This document shows, one piece after another, positions 54,601 to 61,638 of a stretch of 64,000 nucleotides of DNA. This DNA is from Candidatus Methanomethylophilus alvi Mx1201 (lineage in GTDB: Archaea > Thermoplasmatota > Thermoplasmata > Methanomassiliicoccales > Methanomethylophilaceae). The position numbers and the translations under genes are program-made. Numbering within the stretch: the first letter of the stretch is position 1; each line of letters starts with the position of its first letter. The stretch lies in assembly GCF_000300255.2 (NCBI RefSeq), contig NC_020913.1, positions 1,548,692-1,612,691 on the forward strand, given 5' to 3'. The notes under the pieces were generated by a model. That model did no database searches, was not told where the DNA came from, and worked only from the letters and a program-made list of their open reading frames with translations.

Positions 54601-57479
54601 TCATAAGGAGAACCGTCCGAGGAGAGAACAGTGGTCCCTTCTACGGCCACAGCGGTCAGTGCCAGATCCCTGTCGGACTCGAAACTTGCCTTGACGCGCG
54701 TATCCACGGCCGTACCGTCGTATGCATTGGTCGCTCCGACGTAGAACGTCACATAGTAGTCGGGCCCGTTGGGGACCGCCACCGTGTATTTACCGTCGCC
54801 GTCGGTGTATGCGGTGCTGCGCTGCACATACTTCCCGAGCTGGGAATCGTACTCGAACACCGCGACCTTCACACCCTTGACCGCACCGGTTCCGTCGATG
54901 ACGGTACCCGAGAGGTCGGTGTGGGCGGAGGCGTTGTTGCCGACGTATTCAAGCAGGACTACGGAGGACAGATAGTTGATGAGTCCGCCGTCGGTCTTCT
55001 GCTTCGCGATCGCCTCGTATGCATCCATGTCGACCCATCCGTCGGAGGATGCCGTGGCCGAGGAATCGGGGTTGTACATGACGTGCCAGTAGACCGCCTT
55101 GAAACCGTCGAGGGTGGCCGCCGGGGTGACGGTCACGCTCTTGTCGGCGAGAGCGAGGCTCTGCAGGAATGTCATACTGCTGCTGTAACCGCTGCCGTCG
55201 ATACCGAACAGGGCCTTCCACAGGAATGTCTGGTACATTGCATTGGTGTAGGACGTGTACCCGGTGGAGGAGTTGATCGAGTAGAACTCGCTCACCGCTC
55301 CGTAGGAACCGGTGGTGTAGTTGCCGAGGTACGCCATGGTGGAGAACGAGGAGCTGTCGTTGTAGTAGATGGGCAGCATGCTTCCGTCCACTTCTACGTA
55401 TTTGATTCCGTTGTAGTGCTTGGCAGAGACACATACGGAGGAGTACATCTCCTGGATCTTGTCCTCGGAGACGGTCTTCACGATGTAATCGGTTACGGCC
55501 AGGTACACCGCGTTCTCGTCCGTCAGGGCGGGGATGTCGATTCCGGAGAAGTCGTCGGAATTGGCCGCGATGTAATCCTTCGCACCGCTTCCGGTGGTCA
55601 GCCTCTCCATCTCGGCGTAGTCGAGACCGGCGGCCGCGATGTCCGCCCTGAAGTTCTCGAGGTCCGCCGAGAGCATTATACGGAGGGCGAACGTGGCGAC
55701 GACCTTCGCACTGCTATCGGACAGATAGACGGACGTCATCGCAGAGGCCCCTCCGCCCACGGCATCGGTGACGCTCTTGAATCCGCCCTTTATGACGGAA
55801 TCGTTGGCGTTACCTATCCAAGTTACGAGGGAACCGCTCTTGTCCACATCGGAATACTCGTTCCAGAGCGAGTCGATCATGGAGTCCTCGGCGGTGTTGA
55901 TCGTGTAGCCGAGCCCTCCGTAGTATCCGGACTTCTCGTCGTTGGTGGGGGTGGCGGCGTCGACGGCGTATACCGCGTTGGGCAATACCACCAGAAGAAC
56001 GGCCACCAGAAGGGTGGAGAACGGGAAGAACTTGAGTGCCTTCCTGGCACCGGCCTTGACACCGTTGCCCCTGAGGGATGCGAAGTATCCTTTCATGTCC
56101 ACGGACCTGATGATCCTCACGGACAGTGCGGAGCATCCGATGGCGAATGCGGCACCTGCCAATACGGCATAGTCCGCATTGAACCATCCCACAAAGAACA
56201 TGGAGAGGAGGAACAGCATGGTGAACCCGTACATCCTGGAGTTGGAGTGCTTCCTGTATCTGTAAAGCATCCATCCGCCGTAGATCAGCGGGAACCAGAG
56301 GGTGAGCCATCCGTAATAAGAGGCCATGCCGGAGATGCTTGTGCGGGATGCGCTGTTGACGAGGGACTGCATGAGGCTCCCGTTGTACACGCTGTTCCCG
56401 TGGGTCATCGCGTTGGATATCTCGGGCAGTCCGAGGGCGAAGGCGATGGCGACGACCGCGATGGCGACGATGAATACGGGGATCGTGACGACCCACGGCT
56501 TCTTCTCGACGGCCGCGAAGGCGATGCTGAACGCGATGGTCAGGAGACCGAGGACGAATCCACCAGAGAACACGGCGTCCCACAGTCCGACGGGGATGTA
56601 ATAACATGCTCCGAGGACGAGTCCGATGGCGAGGACCGTGTCGACTATGAGGACGGCGGACCACATGTCCCTTCCGCCGATACGCTGGACGATCATCGCT
56701 ATCGCGAGACAGACCGCCGCGACGACGACATACATCCTGAAATCGGTCCAGGAAAGTACGACCGCTGCGAAGAATATCCCTGCGAGGACGGTGTACATGA
56801 GGGCGGACTTGTTGTGGAAGACGCCCTTGGGACCGGCGACGGAATCCCTGTCCACCGCTTCGAATGCCGATGCCAGGAAGTAGACCATCCAGGCTGCGAC
56901 GAAGCAGATGAACGCGAAGCCCGTCCCGTTGGAGAACGGGGTCGTCATGATGAGCAGCGCGAAGAAGGCGTAGAACAAGGCTGCGACGATACCGATGGTC
57001 TCGTCTCCCTTGAACATCTTCTTGGCGGCCATGTAGACGGGGATGCAGGTGAGCGCTCCGAGTATGGGGGCGGACCATGCGAGGACTCCGGCGGCCGCGG
57101 TAGCGTCAGAGACCCCGAAGAGGGTCACGACGAACGCGATGGCGGCGATAATATAGTCGAAAAGCGGACCGAACGTGTTCGCCGATCCGAAGGGGTAGTT
57201 CAATGCCGCATCCCTGACGGGACTGTAGGTACCCGCAAGGATCTCCTCCACTATGCGGAGGTTGTTGGAAGCGCTTGAACCGCCGGACAACGCATAGTTG
57301 TCTCCGGCGGAGATCCCGTACGCGAATACGAACCTCATGAGGAAGGCTGCGATGATGATCGCGAACATGGAAAGCAAGCGCCAATGCTCTCTGAACCATA
57401 CGCCCTTGCTCCCGCTGTTCGCGGAAGACTTGGGTTCCCCATCATCCGGGGCGGCTTTTCCGATAGCAAATTTGCGCAT
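51648..57479 (-). CDS. aglB: Very large STT3/AglB-like oligosaccharyltransferase
   Basis: The product (about 1943 residues) is twice the usual AglB size. The N-terminal 500 residues have about a dozen membrane helices with STT3 features: after helix 1 the GDNYALSGG loop and SPVRDAALNYPFGSANTFGP. The soluble part follows, but the usual WWDxG acceptor motif is not seen; the nearest stretch is SLVTWIGNANDSV (about residue 552). From about 855 it carries several CarboxypepD_reg-like beta domains (LSGTVIDGTGAVKGVKVAVF; VTGTVKDVDGKAASGVTVTF), then CARDB-like domains (about 1770), and a final helix MTFWALFILTVLVLLLIIW. It should N-glycosylate surface proteins, or be an altered relative. A GGAGAA ribosome site and TATA box (57527-57535) support the ATG at 57479. 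Ends in TGA. Confidence 0.85.
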   Translation of the reverse strand: MRKFAIGKAAPDDGEPKSSANSGSKGVWFREHWRLLSMFAIIIAAFLMRFVFAYGISAGDNYALSGGSSASNNLRIVEEILAGTYSPVRDAALNYPFGSANTFGPLFDYIIAAIAFVVTLFGVSDATAAAGVLAWSAPILGALTCIPVYMAAKKMFKGDETIGIVAALFYAFFALLIMTTPFSNGTGFAFICFVAAWMVYFLASAFEAVDRDSVAGPKGVFHNKSALMYTVLAGIFFAAVVLSWTDFRMYVVVAAVCLAIAMIVQRIGGRDMWSAVLIVDTVLAIGLVLGACYYIPVGLWDAVFSGGFVLGLLTIAFSIAFAAVEKKPWVVTIPVFIVAIAVVAIAFALGLPEISNAMTHGNSVYNGSLMQSLVNSASRTSISGMASYYGWLTLWFPLIYGGWMLYRYRKHSNSRMYGFTMLFLLSMFFVGWFNADYAVLAGAAFAIGCSALSVRIIRSVDMKGYFASLRGNGVKAGARKALKFFPFSTLLVAVLLVVLPNAVYAVDAATPTNDEKSGYYGGLGYTINTAEDSMIDSLWNEYSDVDKSGSLVTWIGNANDSVIKGGFKSVTDAVGGGASAMTSVYLSDSSAKVVATFALRIMLSADLENFRADIAAAGLDYAEMERLTTGSGAKDYIAANSDDFSGIDIPALTDENAVYLAVTDYIVKTVSEDKIQEMYSSVCVSAKHYNGIKYVEVDGSMLPIYYNDSSSFSTMAYLGNYTTGSYGAVSEFYSINSSTGYTSYTNAMYQTFLWKALFGIDGSGYSSSMTFLQSLALADKSVTVTPAATLDGFKAVYWHVMYNPDSSATASSDGWVDMDAYEAIAKQKTDGGLINYLSSVVLLEYVGNNASAHTDLSGTVIDGTGAVKGVKVAVFEYDSQLGKYVQRSTAYTDGDGKYTVAVPNGPDYYVTFYVGATNAYDGTAVDTRVKASFESDRDLALTAVAVEGTTVLSSDGSPYDKFEGYLVYTGVASGKSYQAAVSNGLISEVHMVPDIYNATLYLADGTSVTTAKVTVSSAIESSAIESLRISVPTGTVTVTVTDEYGAKVSGTDASVYNVDTGEVFKGTTDSAGSAKIVVPAGTYGAQDAGNGYVISSTSTVSVSSGGSKTISLTAYPANNMNITNNSTGSAPTISSIGYTSIAYSDTKAFVPAPGGVANTYTAYVISDGKIYYGVGTSSGTGIALGEGKTVYSVTGTVKDVDGKAASGVTVTFIRGDDGAVFSCTTNGDGQYTAYVPSGTYTLYSYNGDGQADLRTLEVAGDISADSEDGNISLRIAYSVSQTVNFHTGTSSSSTKTLPFYGLSGKITDGETSYNLYVLTNTSGKAVFWVPKDGSIDVTMSAMDAVLLKVLNDKTNSSTGVTSNTSLSTMSFELTEDAEKPLQVKKIGVTNSTEYDLKIYYYTDKDSETPTYFELQKNNGNSIQLFAGKYYLVVDELLNQGYYADDNFTVYLGHNNLTLDSLTNGFECYAVEVKYTDGDSLSITALKDSDGNTGTYEKGDKSTSDTTVTVKYYLEKNHEYIFSVKSGEDKVAVSQKITSSISAVDLTSPYETVKVSGYVGVTADGSMTVEYTYNAVDYELGVDIKDGNYEFNVPKNVTVSMSVKVTVESNNIKYELKTDADESVAVEDKDVTYNFSVISNGVGSTYDDAVEVVSGSFDTAGNGTLEIKVFNTNKYSMTYVITGSSVFVLDKAYTLTIAGESNGTVTVKGHFDATKIGAGDSNMYVTVSDTVGNEVAKCIVPANKYAAASTVNDTVVNVTSADKTSSDIAAGSVYRYAITIVNPNSNLEYANVTASLSDSSVTGWKVFVVDSTGYIIYAGDSTEKFNLNGFSTTTLYVMVINTDGSSTAVPKVKVDVTVTDVAGNAVSLKTDSSEITVSGNIASAAALEAQTADLSLDSGSVSDGGASNEGKKISMTFWALFILTVLVLLLIIWTGSKRGVFSRK

Positions 57480-57608
57480 TCTCGATTCTCCGTAACGATA
57501 TCGAATGCGCAAACATGCCTGATTTGTTATTTATAGGTTTACGGGCGCGTATTATTAATATAATATATTGGGGAAGGAGTTGGATGGAAGAACAGGACGC
57601 TGGCTCTT

Positions 57609-58256
57609 TCAGAGTACCGTCCTGATCTCGTCGGCGATGTCCCCGGCCACCTTCGACGGGTCGTCCGATTTATAAATGGCCCTGCCCACTATGACATAAT
57701 CCGCACCGGCGCTTATCGCGGCGGAGGCGGACCCCCCTTGGGCACCTACCCCGGGGGAGAGGATCTCCCTGTCCCCTATGACCTTCCGTATGGCGGCTAT
57801 CCTGTCCGGACGAGTCGCAGGGGCGATGAATCCCTTCACCCCGCACCTTACTCCGACAAGTGCCAGCGCCTCTGCGTTAGGTGCCGTGAACTCCTTTCCG
57901 CCCGGATGGCTCATCTCGGTGACGGCATAGATGTTGCCCCTTCCCGCCGCGGTATCGACCGCCTCCTTCATGGAATCGCTCCCCGTGAAAGAATGGACTA
58001 TGACCGCCGAAGCCCCTCTTCCGAGGGCGCCGTCGACGATGAGATGGACCGTGTTGGGTATGTCCGCCACCTTGAAATCGCATATCACGTCGGAGCGTCT
58101 GGAAAGTTCCGTTATCATCTCCGGACCGGCGGACAGGACGAGCGGCCAGTTGATCTTGATGGCATCCACAGTGCCAGACACGGCATCGGCGATATCCAGT
58201 GCCTTCTCTCTGTCGGTCTCGTCGAGCGCAAGTATCAGACGGCTGCTCTTTCTCAT
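57609..58256 (-). CDS. pyrF: Orotidine 5'-phosphate decarboxylase
   Basis: A 215-residue TIM barrel of pyrimidine synthesis: RLILALDETDREKAL, AIKINWPLVL, the catalytic VICDFKVADIPNTV (DxKxxD) and a late GVGAQGGSASAAI phosphate loop. It makes UMP from OMP. The TATA box at 58275-58287 places initiation near the ATG 58256 (MRKSSRL); the ATG four codons earlier is too close. The radical SAM gene shares this promoter in the other direction. Ends in TGA. Confidence 0.93.
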   Translation of the reverse strand: MRKSSRLILALDETDREKALDIADAVSGTVDAIKINWPLVLSAGPEMITELSRRSDVICDFKVADIPNTVHLIVDGALGRGASAVIVHSFTGSDSMKEAVDTAAGRGNIYAVTEMSHPGGKEFTAPNAEALALVGVRCGVKGFIAPATRPDRIAAIRKVIGDREILSPGVGAQGGSASAAISAGADYVIVGRAIYKSDDPSKVAGDIADEIRTVL

Positions 58257-58274
58257 CGCGGTTGCCATCGTCCG

Positions 58275-58287
58275 AATATTTTTAAAA
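58275..58287. promoter_or_regulatory. Bidirectional TATA element, pyrF / radical SAM
   Basis: AATATTTTTAAAA is AT-rich and nearly symmetric; its centre is about 25-28 bases from the pyrF ATG (58256) and the radical SAM ATG (58309), serving two leaderless genes. Confidence 0.55.
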
Positions 58288-58308
58288 CCTTGCTACAGAT
58301 GTTGCGAC

Positions 58309-59370
58309 ATGTCCTTCATCAGGTTCGATTCGGGGTCCGCCGCCAACGGAAAACTTGCAAACGGTTGCGAATTCTGCATAAGAGGGTCCAAGATGGTCCT
58401 TTTCGTCACCGGCCGTTGCAAAGCGGGATGCTTCTACTGCCCGATATCGGCCGAAAGGAAAGGAAGGGACACAGTCTATGCGAACGAATGCCCGGCCATG
58501 AACGACGACCAGATCATTGAGGAGGCCGAGGCGATGGACGCGGAAGGGACCGGGATCACCGGAGGGGACCCCTCCGAGAATCTGGACAGGACCCTGCACT
58601 ACATCCGTCTCCTGAAGGATCACTTCGGAAAGGACCACCACATCCACATGTATACGTCCGTCATAAGTCTGGAGAACGCAAAGCTCCTGGAGGAGGCGGG
58701 ACTCGACGAGATCCGCTACCATCCCCGCGAGGACCTCTGGACCTGCATGGATACGACGGAACTGGAGGACATCGTCAAGAGTGTCGGCATGGATGTGGGT
58801 ATAGAAGTTCCAGCACTTCCGGGGAAGGAGGGCGAGCTCACGGAACTCGCCGGATACGCGACAGGCGTCGGAGTGAAATTCATCAACCTCAACGAACTGG
58901 AGTTCTCCGAGACCAACTGGGACATGATGGAAGCGCATGGTTATGAGATCAAGGACGACCTCTCGGCCGCCGTACTGGGCTCGGAGGAGACGGCCATAAA
59001 GGTGATGAATGCCCTTCCTGACGCACCGTTGCATTTCTGCTCCTCCACATTCAAAGACGGCGTCCAGCTGAGGAACCGGCTCAAGAGACGTGCGGAGAAC
59101 ATTGCCCGCGAATACGACGTGGTCACAGAGGATGGGACCATACTCAAGGGGATCGTATACTCCGACGACCTCGACGGAGCGGCCAGATATCTGAAGGACA
59201 ACTACGATGTGCCAGACGACCTCATACTGGTGGACGCGGAGAGGAACAGGATAGAGACCGCATCATGGGTCCTGGACGAGATAGCGGAGGAGCTTCCGTT
59301 CAAATGCTATATCGTGGAGGAATATCCTACCAAAGACAGACTGGAAGTCGAGAGGACCCCGCTCAACTGA
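58309..59370 (+). CDS. Radical SAM protein
   Basis: A 353-residue radical SAM enzyme: CKAGCFYCPIS supplies the CxxxCxxC cluster (about residues 37-44), GTGITGGDPSENLDRTL is the SAM-binding GGDP block, and HIHMYTSVISLENAK follows. Extra Cys (NGCEFCIRG) lie upstream. The C-terminal half has CSSTFKDGVQLRNRLKRRA and an unassigned alpha/beta tail. The reaction is not identifiable; relatives are archaeal proteins of unknown function. It is leaderless, and followed by a terminator. Ends in TGA. Confidence 0.85.
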   Translation: MSFIRFDSGSAANGKLANGCEFCIRGSKMVLFVTGRCKAGCFYCPISAERKGRDTVYANECPAMNDDQIIEEAEAMDAEGTGITGGDPSENLDRTLHYIRLLKDHFGKDHHIHMYTSVISLENAKLLEEAGLDEIRYHPREDLWTCMDTTELEDIVKSVGMDVGIEVPALPGKEGELTELAGYATGVGVKFINLNELEFSETNWDMMEAHGYEIKDDLSAAVLGSEETAIKVMNALPDAPLHFCSSTFKDGVQLRNRLKRRAENIAREYDVVTEDGTILKGIVYSDDLDGAARYLKDNYDVPDDLILVDAERNRIETASWVLDEIAEELPFKCYIVEEYPTKDRLEVERTPLN

Positions 59371-59385
59371 GAACCAAAATCACAA

Positions 59386-59408
59386 GACCCTCCCGCGAGG
59401 GGAGGGTC
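59386..59408. terminator. Hairpin between radical SAM gene and nusA
   Basis: Nine-base stem GACCCTCCC / GGGAGGGTC, loop GCGAG. It separates two convergent transcription units. Confidence 0.65.
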
Positions 59409-59463
59409 AGGTAAGAAGTTTCTGATGTTCCATACACCTTGAGATGTTAACCGGGGGCGCCGG

Positions 59464-59892
59464 TCAATCCACACTGAGGCTCTGGATGTCGTGATGTCTG
59501 TTCACGATATCCCTGGCTATGCGCAGATTCTTTCCGGCTTTGCCGATCGCACGACCCTTGAGTTTGGGGTCCACCGTCACGGTGGCGTGCGTTATGTTCC
59601 CGCGCTGCTCGATAACGACCTTCTGAGGATTGTATATGTGGAACACGTTCATGACGAACTGCTGGGGATCGTCCGAGTACTCGACCACCTGGATGTTCTT
59701 CCCGGTCATGTCCTTGAGCTTTATGACGTGCTCCCCCTTCTTTCCGACCGCTATGTTACCCTGACCCTTCTCGACGACAAACACGAGCTTGTCCTCGGTG
59801 TCCATGCAGTCGACCGCATTGGTGTGGGTCAACTGCTGGAACAGGGCGATATAGCGTAGGGTGTCCTCTGTCAGTACGATATCCGCTGCCAT
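59464..59892 (-). CDS. nusA: Archaeal NusA-like transcription factor
   Basis: A 142-residue archaeal NusA, consisting of two KH domains: GNIAVGKKGEHVIKLKDMTG in KH1 and GRAIGKAGKNLRIARDIVN in KH2, without the S1 and N-terminal domains of bacterial NusA. It binds RNA and probably modulates RNA polymerase. Last gene of rpoA1-rpoA2-rpl30e-nusA, six bases after L30e. In many archaea S12, S7 and EF-2 genes follow; here a convergent radical SAM gene follows instead. ATG at 59892 chosen (MAADIVL). Ends in TGA. Confidence 0.95.
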   Translation of the reverse strand: MAADIVLTEDTLRYIALFQQLTHTNAVDCMDTEDKLVFVVEKGQGNIAVGKKGEHVIKLKDMTGKNIQVVEYSDDPQQFVMNVFHIYNPQKVVIEQRGNITHATVTVDPKLKGRAIGKAGKNLRIARDIVNRHHDIQSLSVD

Positions 59893-59897
59893 AGCAC

Positions 59898-60182
59898 TCA
59901 CAGCGTTAAGATGTTGGAAGTACCCTTGTCGATAACGGCCAGGGCGGATACGGAGAAGGGCTTTCCGCAGAGGGCTCCCAGCTCCATGTTGTTTCCACCG
60001 TAGACGTGTACCTTGACCTTGTTGTTTGAGACGAGGAACTCGCTGGGACAGTTGTCTGCGAGGACGATCATCTGTGCCTTTCCGGCCTTGACGGCCTTCT
60101 CGGTCTGGTCGACTCCGAACTCCACCTTTCCGGTGGCGATGGCTGCTTTCAGTGCTTTGCTAATATCTACTTCTTCGCTCAT
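59898..60182 (-). CDS. rpl30e: Ribosomal protein L30e
   Basis: A 94-residue L7Ae/L30e-fold protein, with KVEFGVDQTEKAVKAGKAQM and VIDKGTSNILTL. It is in the canonical archaeal RNA polymerase cluster between rpoA2 and nusA. The start overlaps the rpoA2 stop (ATGA). It belongs to the large ribosomal subunit and may bind kinked RNA. Ends in TGA. Confidence 0.95.
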   Translation of the reverse strand: MSEEVDISKALKAAIATGKVEFGVDQTEKAVKAGKAQMIVLADNCPSEFLVSNNKVKVHVYGGNNMELGALCGKPFSVSALAVIDKGTSNILTL

Positions 60183-61636
60183 TCATCTTCCCCCTTTTTC
60201 TTCTTGGGTGTATATATGAGATTGACTGCGCCGGTTCCTAGGGTCACCGGCTGACCCACTATGATGTTTTCGGTAACTCCTTCCAGGTGGTCGACCTCTC
60301 CGACCATCGCTGCGTGCAGCAGATGGGCGGCGGTGATCTCGAACGCTGCCCTGGCGAGCACCGACGATTTCTTTCCGGAGACTCCATGCCTTCCGATGGC
60401 CCTGACGGTACCGTCGTTGGTCATGAGGTCTGCGACAAGCATGACGTGCCTTACATCCACATCCAATCCGGCGTGCCTCATGGTGGTCATCGCCTCATGG
60501 ATGATGGAGTTCCTGGCGGCTTCTATACCGAGGACGTCCGCCACCTCCAATACGGAGTTGGTCATGACGTTGACGGCATCGACGTTCTCCACCTGGAGGA
60601 CCTCCTTCAGGTTGCTGCCCTCGGTGACGATCGACCAGTGTCCGGTGACCTTGTCCTTCTCGAGGATTGCCCTCTTGATCCCGTCGATACCTTTCAGCTT
60701 TGCGTGCTTTACGGCATCGTACATCTGCTGGAGCTTCTTGAAGGAAGGCTCCTCGGATGCGATGATGATGTCGTAATCAGCTTTGGTGACCATGCCGCGG
60801 ACGGCCTTGATCTTGTTAAGCCTCTCGGTGATGTCGTCGATCTGCAGTCCGCGGTCCTCCATCTTCTTGGGATCCGGAGTGACGATCAGCCTCTGGTTGG
60901 TAATGTCGGTCTCGATAGATGCGACATCCAGCAGGGAGGTGATCTCGATGTTGGACGCCACGTACCTGGCGAACTTCTCGTCCTCGGCGGCGAGACCGAT
61001 GAGCGGGATGTTCATGGACGGGGTGCTGGGCTCGCGCCTGGCATCCACAATCTCGATTATCCTGGGCAGACCTTCCGTAACGTTGATGTTCGCGACTCCC
61101 GCGAAGTGGAAAGTACGCAGGTTCATCTGGGTAGCGGGCTCTCCGAGGGAGTGTGCGGCCATGACACCTGCGGACTCGTTCTGGTCCATCAGGTGGGAGG
61201 TGTACATCCTGTTGGCGACGGAGATCAGCTTCTCGCAGGTCTCGTCGTCCAGATCCGCGTTCTCGATCCTGTGGGCGATGTCGCAGACGATCTTCATGGG
61301 AAGGTCCACGCCGAGCTTCTCCTCGATGGCGTAGAGTTTCTTCTCCATCTCGGTGTACTCGTGGGGGCGGAAGACCTCCTCGGGAGGCACCCTAGGTAAC
61401 TCGGGCATGGAGGCCTCGTCCTTTTTGGACCTGGAGGTACTGTGGGATACGCTGCGTTTGCCGATCTTCTCGATGATGGACTCGGCCTCCGACTGCTCGA
61501 TGCCGAGGGCCACGAGGCCGTCGACACCGGCGTCGGCGATGGCGCCGAGCGTGACGTACTTCGACATGATGAGGTTGGCGACCTCCTCGCTGACGTCCCT
61601 TTTCATCAGTGCGTTTATGGTATCTTTCTTAGCCAT
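60179..61636 (-). CDS. rpoA2: RNA polymerase subunit A''
   Basis: A 485-residue A'' subunit, the C-terminal part of the largest polymerase subunit. It contains the trigger-loop region SLGEPATQMNLRTFHFAG, the VTEGLPRIIEIVDARREPS segment and the C-terminal MGRHGVSGKKS-like block (AIGRHGVSGKKSSVLARAAF). It is longer than typical (about 390 residues): the first 85 residues form an added helical region with VGLVALGIEQSEAESII-like helix-hairpin-helix character and a basic Ser/Arg linker. ATG at 61636 is fixed by GGAGGTGA. Coupled to rpoA1. Ends in TGA. Confidence 0.95.
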   Translation of the reverse strand: MAKKDTINALMKRDVSEEVANLIMSKYVTLGAIADAGVDGLVALGIEQSEAESIIEKIGKRSVSHSTSRSKKDEASMPELPRVPPEEVFRPHEYTEMEKKLYAIEEKLGVDLPMKIVCDIAHRIENADLDDETCEKLISVANRMYTSHLMDQNESAGVMAAHSLGEPATQMNLRTFHFAGVANINVTEGLPRIIEIVDARREPSTPSMNIPLIGLAAEDEKFARYVASNIEITSLLDVASIETDITNQRLIVTPDPKKMEDRGLQIDDITERLNKIKAVRGMVTKADYDIIIASEEPSFKKLQQMYDAVKHAKLKGIDGIKRAILEKDKVTGHWSIVTEGSNLKEVLQVENVDAVNVMTNSVLEVADVLGIEAARNSIIHEAMTTMRHAGLDVDVRHVMLVADLMTNDGTVRAIGRHGVSGKKSSVLARAAFEITAAHLLHAAMVGEVDHLEGVTENIIVGQPVTLGTGAVNLIYTPKKKKGEDE

Positions 61637-61638
61637 TA

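Noticed and set aside
54921..57278. Long plus-strand frame opposite the STT3-like gene
   Set aside because: Rich in Gly, Asp, Val, Glu and His in an antisense pattern; no domain, ribosome site or promoter.
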